Assembly (NCBI GenBank): GCA_023415605.1
Contig: JAEZKB010000271.1
Span: 1-15,573, forward strand
DNA: 15,573 nt
From: Pseudomonadota bacterium
GTDB taxonomy: Bacteria; Pseudomonadota; Alphaproteobacteria; Rhizobiales; Devosiaceae
Direction of reading: 5' to 3'
Part shown: positions 1 to 5,668 of the stretch, one piece after another
Position numbering within the stretch: the stretch's first letter is position 1
Layout of the letters: each line of letters opens with the position of its first letter
Translations under genes and position numbers: made by a program
The notes under the pieces: generated by a model
Told to the model about the DNA's origin: nothing
Seen by the model: only the letters and a program-made list of their open reading frames with translations
Database searches by the model: none

Positions 1-228
1 GACGCGCGTCGCGCCAAAGCAGCCGGCAAGGCAAAGCAGTGCCTGGGGTAGAACATGCTGCGACCAAAGGTGGTGAGGGTTTTCGGTCAAGTGGCGGAAT
101 CTGCACTGGTTCTGGATTGAGGCTGTGGCTAAGGTCTGAGCCGCAAATTCGAGGGAACGCCGGCTGTGCAGCGCATAAACAGCCACACTAAAAAGTTCCA
201 TAATATATCTTATGCGAATGACGGATAC
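1..228. other. Leader region with no firmly supported gene
   Basis: I see no convincing gene here. Frame 1 on the plus strand is open from the window edge to a TAG at 49-51 and would encode a short Lys/Ala-rich tail ending KAKQCLG, so it could be the last 16 residues of a gene lying to the left. On the minus strand an ATG at 54-56 opens an ORF running out of the window, with no clear ribosome-binding site. Bases about 185-220 are markedly AT-rich (for example ccataatatatcttatg) compared with the GC-rich surroundings, which fits a promoter -10 area for the hydratase gene starting near 229. I found no good -35 match. Confidence 0.3.
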
Positions 229-963
229 ATGTCGATGTCCAATGAAGCCACCCTCATCCAGCAGCTTGTCGATGCGCAGCGCAGCGGTACTCGACCTGTC
301 GATGCCGCGGCCTACTCCACCCTTGATCGTGAGGCCGCGTACCGGGTGCAGCATGGAGTGATGGTGGCGCTGGGTGAAAAGCCAGGCCTCTACAAGACGG
401 CCGTCGCGCCCGACGGCACTGGCGCCGTGGCGCCCATCTTTGCCTCGCGCGTGGGCCAGTCCAGTTCACTGCAGCTGCCGTTCGCCAACATCATCGGGCT
501 CGAGGTCGAAGTCGGCGTAGTGCTGCGCCAGGACGTGCCGAACGGCACCGACGACATCGACCTGGTAGAAGCTATCGACCACTACTTCGTCGGCATGGAG
601 GTTTGCGGCACGCGCTTCATCGACCGCAGCATCGCGGGCTTCGACGGAGGCCTCGCCGACAGCATGGCGGCGTACGGGTATGTCATCAACCCCACCGAGC
701 GCGAGCCCGGCGCCGACCTCGATAATTTCGACGTGACGGTCGAATTCGCCGGCCAGCAGATCTATTCCGCGCCGGCCAAGCATGGTTTCGGGTCGGTGCT
801 GGCGTCTCTCGTCGCCTACGCCAAGGCGCAGCGGCCGGAGTATCCGCTCAAGGCCGGCACGATCATCACCACCGGTTCGGTCTGCGGTTTGGTGCCGACA
901 TCGGGGACCGGTCACGCAGTGGCCGTGCTCGGAAATCACCGCGCCGAGTTCGACATCGTGTGA
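229..963 (+). CDS. 2-keto-4-pentenoate hydratase / FAH-fold family protein
   Basis: This encodes about 244 residues of the fumarylacetoacetate-hydrolase (FAH) fold, closest in layout to MhpD-type 2-keto-4-pentenoate hydratases. Those cytosolic, divalent-metal-dependent enzymes add water to 2-hydroxypentadienoate-type products of aromatic ring cleavage. Counting from the upstream GTG at 166, visible family features are a Lys in GLYKTAVAP (77), the two metal-ligand Glu in GLEVEVG (113 and 115), a third Glu in FVGMEVCGTRF (145), and a closing Gly-rich segment TTGSVCGLVPTSGTG (235-249). The family usually begins close to the MSNEATLIQQL segment, so I chose ATG 229; ATG 235 is an alternative with a GGA 9 bases upstream. 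The GTG at 166 has a GAGGGA 9 bases before it but would add 21 residues with AT-rich, rare-looking codons. The gene stands alone, convergent with hpt, and no aromatic-degradation genes are nearby, so the substrate is unknown. Other FAH-family activities (decarboxylase, acylpyruvase) remain possible. Confidence 0.8.
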   Translation: MSMSNEATLIQQLVDAQRSGTRPVDAAAYSTLDREAAYRVQHGVMVALGEKPGLYKTAVAPDGTGAVAPIFASRVGQSSSLQLPFANIIGLEVEVGVVLRQDVPNGTDDIDLVEAIDHYFVGMEVCGTRFIDRSIAGFDGGLADSMAAYGYVINPTEREPGADLDNFDVTVEFAGQQIYSAPAKHGFGSVLASLVAYAKAQRPEYPLKAGTIITTGSVCGLVPTSGTGHAVAVLGNHRAEFDIV

Positions 964-1012
964 CGAACGACACGCGGCTGACCGTCGCGTGATGAAAGTT
1001 CATGGCCCGCGC

Positions 1013-1032
1013 TGACGCTCACCTGAGTGTCA
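1013..1032 (+). terminator. Hairpin between convergent genes, possible terminator
   Basis: An 8-bp stem (TGACGCTC with GAGTGTCA, one G-U pair) closes an ACCT loop about 50 bases after the hydratase stop. There is no U-run behind it, so it may only protect the 3' end. On the minus strand the wobble becomes an A-C mismatch, so it suits the plus-strand transcript better. Confidence 0.3.
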
Positions 1033-1054
1033 ACGTGTGGACTTTGTTGCACTT

Positions 1055-1591
1055 CTAGACGAAGCGGACGGCACCGATATGCGGCAGGTTGCGGTTCCTC
1101 TGTGCATAGTCGATGCCGTAGCCGACGACGAATTTGTCAGGAATTTCAAAGCCGATCCATTTGGCCCTGACATCCACCTCGCGCCGGGACGGCTTGTCCA
1201 GCAGCGCACAGACCTCCAAGCGCTTTGGATGCCGGGTCGCGAGGATATCCAGCACGTGCCGGAGGGTATGCCCGGTGTCGACGATGTCCTCGACCAGTAG
1301 AACGTCCCTGCCCTCGATCTCGCCGCGTAAGTCTTTGAGAATACGCACTTCTCGGCTTGATTCGGTTGAGTTTCCGTAGCTCGAAACCTCGAGGAAATCG
1401 ACCTCGACCGGCAGATCCAGCTCGCGCACCAGGTCCGCGATAAACACGAACGACCCGCGCAAGAGCCCCACCACCGTCAGCTTCTCGGTATCGGCATAAT
1501 GCTCCGAAATCTCCTTAGCCAACGCCTCGACACGGGCGGCGATGGCCTTGGCGGAGATCAGTTCGTCGATGACGTAAGGCTTGGCGCTCAT
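1055..1591 (-). CDS. hpt: Hypoxanthine phosphoribosyltransferase
   Basis: This 178-residue protein is the usual length for bacterial Hpt. It transfers the phosphoribosyl group of PRPP to hypoxanthine or guanine, giving IMP or GMP in cytosolic purine salvage. Visible type I phosphoribosyltransferase features are the loop VVGLLRGSFVF (40-50), the flexible-loop SSYGNSTESS (70-79), the PRPP-binding signature LLVEDIVDTG (98-107) with its acidic pair E101/D102, the LDKPSRR segment (131-137), and PDKFVVGYGIDY (151-162), which holds purine-contacting residues. The reading frame stays open far upstream, but that part is antisense to mazG. The ATG giving MSAKPYVIDE is the only start consistent with family length. 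Its ribosome-binding site is weak. The gene diverges from mazG across 93 bases and is convergent with the hydratase gene. The base preference (hypoxanthine, guanine or both) cannot be read from the sequence. Confidence 0.95.
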   Translation of the reverse strand: MSAKPYVIDELISAKAIAARVEALAKEISEHYADTEKLTVVGLLRGSFVFIADLVRELDLPVEVDFLEVSSYGNSTESSREVRILKDLRGEIEGRDVLLVEDIVDTGHTLRHVLDILATRHPKRLEVCALLDKPSRREVDVRAKWIGFEIPDKFVVGYGIDYAQRNRNLPHIGAVRFV

Positions 1592-1684
1592 GGCTATCTG
1601 GATGCACAGAAGCGCAAATGTTTGTCGAGTCCGGCACCAGCAAAAGCTATGCTGCATCGACTCTTTTTGCCGAGGTTTCCCCTG
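1592..1684. promoter_or_regulatory. Divergent hpt/mazG promoter region
   Basis: These 93 bases separate two divergent start codons and must hold at least the hpt 5' region. A GAGG at 1672-1675 lies 9 bases before the mazG ATG and serves as its ribosome-binding site. For mazG I see only a weak -35-like TTGTCG (1622-1627), and for hpt no convincing hexamers. The promoter call rests on gene orientation, not on clear motifs. Confidence 0.4.
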
Positions 1685-2491
1685 ATGCAGCCCTCCCGCG
1701 ACATTTCCCGCCTGGTCGAAATCATGGCCGCGCTCCGCAACCCCGATGGTGGCTGTCCCTGGGATTTGGAGCAGGATTTCTCGACTATCCGGCACTACAC
1801 CATCGAGGAAGCCTACGAGGTCTCCGATGCGATCGAGCGCGGTGACTACGACGACCTGCGCGAGGAACTCGGCGACCTGCTGCTGCAGCCGATCTACCAC
1901 GCGCAAATGGCTTCGGAGAAAGGTCTTTTCGACCTTGGGGACGTTGTTCAGGCCATCACCGAAAAGCTGATCCGCCGGCATCCGCATGTGTTCGGTGAAG
2001 AGGCGGCGCGCAACGCCGGCGGTGCCAAGGCTAAGTGGGATGTCATCAAGGCGGACGAGCGCGCAAGGAAGGCCGAAAAGCGCGGGACGGAAGCCTCGGT
2101 GCTCGACGATGTGCCGCTCACCCTGCCCTCGCTGGCGCGAGCCGAGAAACTGAGCAAACGCGCGGCCTCCGTTCAGTTCGACTGGCCGGACTGGCGGCAG
2201 ACGCTGGCCAAGGTGCGCGAGGAACTCGACGAGGTCGAGACCGTCGCCGCGGCCGACGAGAAGGAGCGGATCGCGGAGGAACTGGGCGACCTGCTGTTCG
2301 CCGTCGCCAACCTGGCGCGGAAGTTCGGCGTCGAGGCGGAATCCGCGCTGCGGGACGCCAACTTCAAGTTCACCCGGCGCTTCCACTATGTCGAAAAGCG
2401 CGCCGCCGAGGATGGCGTGTCGCTGTCGGAAGCCGGGCTAGAGCGGCTACACGGCTACTGGAACGAGATTAGGGCCGCCGACAAGCTCTAG
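1685..2491 (+). CDS. mazG: Nucleoside triphosphate pyrophosphohydrolase MazG
   Basis: This 268-residue protein matches the length of E. coli MazG (about 263). MazG hydrolyses (d)NTPs to the monophosphate and pyrophosphate, clearing aberrant nucleotides, and in E. coli it also influences ppGpp-linked survival. Two tandem all-alpha MazG domains are visible. The first carries CPWDLEQDF (24-32), the metal-binding EEAYE (41-45) and EELGDLLLQ (60-68), followed by RRHPHVFG (97-104). The second has REELDEVE (178-185) and EELGDLLFAVANLAR (198-212), then NFKFTRRF. Both acidic clusters look intact, so both halves could bind Mg2+. The chosen ATG has a GAGG 9 bases upstream and gives MQPSRDISRLVEIM; the frame is open further upstream, but that stretch is antisense to hpt. 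An ATG at 1649 is a less likely start. The stop lies 10 bases from the convergent hflX stop, leaving no room for a dedicated terminator. Confidence 0.95.
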   Translation: MQPSRDISRLVEIMAALRNPDGGCPWDLEQDFSTIRHYTIEEAYEVSDAIERGDYDDLREELGDLLLQPIYHAQMASEKGLFDLGDVVQAITEKLIRRHPHVFGEEAARNAGGAKAKWDVIKADERARKAEKRGTEASVLDDVPLTLPSLARAEKLSKRAASVQFDWPDWRQTLAKVREELDEVETVAAADEKERIAEELGDLLFAVANLARKFGVEAESALRDANFKFTRRFHYVEKRAAEDGVSLSEAGLERLHGYWNEIRAADKL

Positions 2492-2501
2492 GTCAACTGG
2501 C

Positions 2502-3863
2502 CTATTGCTGAATGCGACCGCCGAACCGGTCGGCAAATGCATGAGCGTGGCGCGGCTCGACGCGGACCTCGTAGGTCTGTCCCTCGTCGTCCGGCTCCTC
2601 GCGATTGATGATTTCGGCATGGCCATATAGCCAGCCGACATCAGCGCCGGCAGTGTGCGGGATGTGCACGCGATAGGTACGGCTGCGGGTGGACAGTGCC
2701 TCCTCGATCTTCAGCCTCAGTGTCTCCAAACCCTCGCCGGTCTGGGCCGAAACCGGCACACTGGAGTAGACCTTGCCGATGGTCGCTGCTTCGATGATGC
2801 GGTTACCGTCCTCATCGACTGGCAAGAGGTCGACCTTGTTCCACACCTCGATGATCGGGACCTGGTCGCTGGTGACACCCAGCTCGCCGAGCACTTTGAG
2901 CACGTCCTGCGCCTGTGCGGCGTGATCAGGGTTGGCAACGTCGCGTACGTGAAGGATCACGTCGGCATCGACCACCTCCTCAAGCGTCGCCCGGAAGGCG
3001 GCAACGAGTTCGGTCGGCAAGTCAGCAACGAAACCCACCGTATCTGAGAGCATCACTTCGCGGCCGTGCGGCAGCTCGATCTTGCGAACGGTGGTGTCGA
3101 GAGTGGCGAAGAGCAGGTCCTTGGCGAACACCCCTGCTCCGGTCAATGCATTGAAGATGCTCGACTTGCCGGCATTGGTATAACCAACGAGGGCGACGAT
3201 CTGGAACGGGACTTCGTCGCGTTTGCCCTTTTGCTGGCTGCGTGTCTTGCGCACCTTCTCGATGCGGTCCTCGAGCAGGATGATGCGGTCCTGCAGCTGG
3301 CGGCGGTCGCTTTCGATCTGGGTTTCACCGGGGCCGCCCATGAAGCCGAAGCCACCCGAGCCGCGCTGGCGCTCGAGGTGGGTCCACGAACGGACCAACC
3401 GGCTCTTCTGGTAGTTGAGATGGGCGAGTTCGACCTGCAGCACACCTTCGCGGGTGGCTGCGCGTTCGCCGAAGATCTCCAGAATCAGTGCGGTGCGGTC
3501 GAGCACCTTTGCGCCGGTTTCCTTTTCGAGGTTGCGCTGCTGGATCGGGTGCAACTGCGCATCGACGAGCAGAAGTTCGATCTTGTCTTCCTTCACCCGC
3601 CGAGCAAACTCCTCGACGTGGCCGCCGCCGATAAAGGTCGCCGGCTTGATCTCACGCACCTTGACGACTTCAGAGAACAATATCTCGACGCGGATGGCGC
3701 CGGCCAAGCCCTCGAACTCGGCCTGCCGGGCTTCAATCGAGTGCGTATAGGCCCTGCCCCGCACATCGGGCACGATCAGGCCGACGCGGGTCGGCGCCGC
3801 GCGGTGGTCGATGAATTGTTGCGGACCGCCCTTGCGGTTCTCGTCGTCGAAATCGTCGGTCAT
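2502..3863 (-). CDS. hflX: Ribosome-associated GTPase HflX
   Basis: HflX is a 453-residue translational GTPase-like protein that binds the 50S subunit and, in other bacteria, splits stalled 70S ribosomes under stress. The N-terminal domain runs to about residue 165, followed by the Gly-rich linker motif GFGFMGGPGETQIESDRR (171-188) typical of the family, a helical region, and the Obg-like G domain. G1 is GYTNAGKSS (227-235), G3 is DTVGF (274-278) and G4 is NKVD (342-345). A C-terminal domain with PHTAGADVGWLYGHA (402-416) ends the protein. The start at MTDDFDDENRK was chosen because it follows the hfq stop by 13 bases; earlier in-frame codons lie inside hfq. It is the last gene of the minus-strand block and is probably co-transcribed with hfq, a pairing known from many proteobacteria. 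I see no defect in the nucleotide-binding motifs. Confidence 0.95.
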   Translation of the reverse strand: MTDDFDDENRKGGPQQFIDHRAAPTRVGLIVPDVRGRAYTHSIEARQAEFEGLAGAIRVEILFSEVVKVREIKPATFIGGGHVEEFARRVKEDKIELLLVDAQLHPIQQRNLEKETGAKVLDRTALILEIFGERAATREGVLQVELAHLNYQKSRLVRSWTHLERQRGSGGFGFMGGPGETQIESDRRQLQDRIILLEDRIEKVRKTRSQQKGKRDEVPFQIVALVGYTNAGKSSIFNALTGAGVFAKDLLFATLDTTVRKIELPHGREVMLSDTVGFVADLPTELVAAFRATLEEVVDADVILHVRDVANPDHAAQAQDVLKVLGELGVTSDQVPIIEVWNKVDLLPVDEDGNRIIEAATIGKVYSSVPVSAQTGEGLETLRLKIEEALSTRSRTYRVHIPHTAGADVGWLYGHAEIINREEPDDEGQTYEVRVEPRHAHAFADRFGGRIQQ

Positions 3864-3876
3864 AAGGGCTGGGCGA

Positions 3877-4125
3877 TCAATCGTCGCCCACATGCTCCGG
3901 ATCAAAGAGCTGGATCGGCGCGCCCGGCATAATGGTCGAAATGGCGTGCTTGTAGACCAGCTGGGACTGCGCATCGCGGCGCAGCAGGAGGCAGAAATTG
4001 TCGAACCAGGTGATCACGCCCTGCAACTTGACGCCGTTCACTAGAAAGATCGTGACCGGGACCTTCTGCTTGCGGACGTGGTTGAGGAAGGCATCCTGAA
4101 GGTTCTGCGTTTTTTCGCCGGGCAT
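3877..4125 (-). CDS. hfq: RNA chaperone Hfq
   Basis: Hfq forms a hexameric Sm-like ring that pairs small regulatory RNAs with mRNAs. The 82-residue product has the Sm1 motif in VTIFLVNGVKLQGVITWFDNF and the Sm2 signature YKHAISTIMP, both essentially canonical. The N-terminus MPGEKTQNLQDAFLNHVRKQK includes the Gln and Arg/Lys residues used for U-rich RNA binding on the proximal face. The C-terminal tail after Sm2 is short, as in other alphaproteobacteria. The ATG at 4125 has AAGAGG 6 bases upstream, which decides the start; an in-frame TTG 30 bases earlier is unlikely. It lies between ntrX (160 bases upstream) and hflX (13 bases downstream). From memory, several rhizobia have trkA between ntrX and hfq; here there is none. 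Hfq autoregulation through its own leader is reported in enterics and rhizobia, and the hairpin in the leader here could take part (inference). Confidence 0.97.
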   Translation of the reverse strand: MPGEKTQNLQDAFLNHVRKQKVPVTIFLVNGVKLQGVITWFDNFCLLLRRDAQSQLVYKHAISTIMPGAPIQLFDPEHVGDD

Positions 4126-4285
4126 TTTTGGCCTCTTTTCGCGTTCGTGGTTCAATGTTCTTGGCCCCTAAGGCCAGTGCTTATTGTCGCTCGGACACCG
4201 GCCCGCCGCCGCTGCGCCCTGCTCGTCTAGACCCACTCGAAGAGCAAGTATGGCATAGTTCAAATTTGATGCCTACCCGCCAGAA
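4126..4285 (-). promoter_or_regulatory. hfq leader and probable promoter region
   Basis: This 160-base gap between the ntrX stop and the hfq start is too long for tight coupling and probably holds an hfq promoter. Reading on the minus strand there is a TTGAAC near the ntrX end, but no clear partner -10. A small hairpin at 4162-4176 (TGGCC, loop CCTAA, GGCCA) sits about 40 bases before the hfq ATG. The ribosome-binding AAGAGG follows it. No ORF of note is present. Confidence 0.4.
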
Positions 4286-5668
4286 CTAGAGCCCCAGCGA
4301 CTTGATCTTCCTGTGCAATGCGCTGCGCTCCATGCCGACGAATTCTGCAGTCTTGGAGATATTGCCGCCGAAGCGTTCGATCTGCGCCAAGAGATACTGC
4401 CGCTCGAAAACCTCGCGCGCCTCGCGCAGCGGCAGGCTCATCAGGTGGGCCGAACCGTCGGTATCGCCCACTGTCGGCAGCACCTCGCCGATGTCGGATG
4501 GGAGCAGCGCGGCGGTAATGACGCCATCTGAGGGCGCCTGGTCCTTGACGAGGATCAGGAGTCGCTCGATCGAGTTACGGAGCTGGCGGGCGTTGCCCGG
4601 CCAATCCTGCGCCTGCAGCACAGCGACCGCGTCGGCACCAACGGAGAGGCTGCGCAGGTTGTGCATGCGGCAGATCTGCTCGATGATCACATCGACCAGC
4701 GGCGGAACGTCCTCCCGACGCTCCTTGAGGGGGGGTAGTTGAATCGGGACGATCGACAGGCGATGGAAGAGGTCGGAACGGAACTGGCCCTCTTCTATGA
4801 GCTGCGCCACGTTCTGCGAACTCGACGAAATGATGCGCACATCGATCGGCACCGGCACCGTGCCCCCGACGCGGTTGAACTTGTTCTCGACCAGAGTACG
4901 CAACAGCGACTGCTGTGCTGTCGCCGGCAGCGAAACGACTTCGGAAAGATAGAGCGTGCCGCCATGCGCGCGTTCGAGCGCGCCGACCTCGGTTCGGAGG
5001 ACTCCGGTCTTTTCCCGCGTCTCGCGACCGAAAAGGACGACCTGCACTTCGTCGGGTGAATAGAGCGAGCAGTTGATCTCGACAAACGGCGCTTCGGCGC
5101 GCTGCGAGCGCATATGCAACTGGCGGGCTACGAGACCCTTGCCGGTGCCGGAAGCCCCGGCGATGAAGATGCGCGAGTTGGTCGGCGCAGACTTGTCGAT
5201 GATGCCCCGCACTTGCTGCAGCGCCGGAGAGGAACCGACCATCTCGGTTGCCTTGCTGGTGCTCCGTTCGCGCAGGTCCGCGACTTCGGATTTGAGGCGC
5301 GTCGCCTCCATGGCGCGCTGCGTAATCAGCAGTAGCCGGTCGATCTTGAAAGGTTTTTCGATATAGTCGTAAGCACCGCGGCGGATCGCCGAAACGGCCG
5401 TTTCGACGTTGCCATGGCCCGATATCATCACCACCGGCATATCGGGGTGCTGGCTCTGGAACACGTCGAGCAGTTGCAAGCCGTCCAGCCGAGAACCCTG
5501 CATCCAGATGTCGAGGAACACGAGGCTGGGGCGGCGCCGGGCAATTTCGTTGAGACCGGAATCGGCATCATGGGCCTGCCGGGTCTCGTATCCTTCGTCT
5601 TCCAGAATACCGGCGATCAGGTCGCGAATATCGTCTTCGTCATCGATGATCAGGATATCGAGCGCCAT
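4286..5668 (-). CDS. ntrX: NtrX response regulator (NtrC family, degenerate AAA+ domain)
   Basis: This 460-residue regulator is the partner of NtrY in nitrogen and redox/oxygen-linked control in alphaproteobacteria. The receiver domain (about 1-120) has the acidic pocket D9/D10, phospho-acceptor D53 in FLDIW, S83 and K105. The AAA+ domain (about 143-370) has Walker A GASGTGKG (171-178), Arg-finger-region FRSDLFHRL (296-304) and WPGN (356-359). The C-terminal Fis-type helix-turn-helix is GGNISKTAEFVGMERSALHRKIKSL (434-458). Two departures are visible. There is no GAFTGA sigma54-contact loop: the segment around 215-230 reads GRETREKTGVLRTEVGA. The Walker B motif reads TLYLSEV (238-244), with Ser 242 where the catalytic Asp is expected. 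Loss of GAFTGA is, from memory, known for NtrX of relatives; the Asp change may be specific to this lineage. It therefore probably does not act as a standard sigma54 activator. Its ATG overlaps the ntrY TGA as TGATG, indicating coupled translation. Confidence 0.95.
   Translation of the reverse strand: MALDILIIDDEDDIRDLIAGILEDEGYETRQAHDADSGLNEIARRRPSLVFLDIWMQGSRLDGLQLLDVFQSQHPDMPVVMISGHGNVETAVSAIRRGAYDYIEKPFKIDRLLLITQRAMEATRLKSEVADLRERSTSKATEMVGSSPALQQVRGIIDKSAPTNSRIFIAGASGTGKGLVARQLHMRSQRAEAPFVEINCSLYSPDEVQVVLFGRETREKTGVLRTEVGALERAHGGTLYLSEVVSLPATAQQSLLRTLVENKFNRVGGTVPVPIDVRIISSSSQNVAQLIEEGQFRSDLFHRLSIVPIQLPPLKERREDVPPLVDVIIEQICRMHNLRSLSVGADAVAVLQAQDWPGNARQLRNSIERLLILVKDQAPSDGVITAALLPSDIGEVLPTVGDTDGSAHLMSLPLREAREVFERQYLLAQIERFGGNISKTAEFVGMERSALHRKIKSLGL

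Noticed and set aside
100..165. Possible tRNA T-loop-like CAAATTCGAGG at about 145-155
   Set aside because: No acceptor stem, anticodon arm or CCA-side pairing can be built around it.
466..939. Long minus-strand ORF (157 codons) opposite the hydratase gene
   Set aside because: It is fully antisense to a gene with clear FAH-fold motifs, has no family resemblance I can see, and is expected from GC-rich codon bias.
1592..2386. Upstream in-frame extension of hpt (443-codon frame)
   Set aside because: The extra part is antisense to mazG, and family length and motifs support the start at 1591.
3066..3932. Plus-strand ORF of 288 codons opposite hflX
   Set aside because: It is a shadow of the hflX reading frame; hflX has intact GTPase motifs and the ORF has no recognisable domain.
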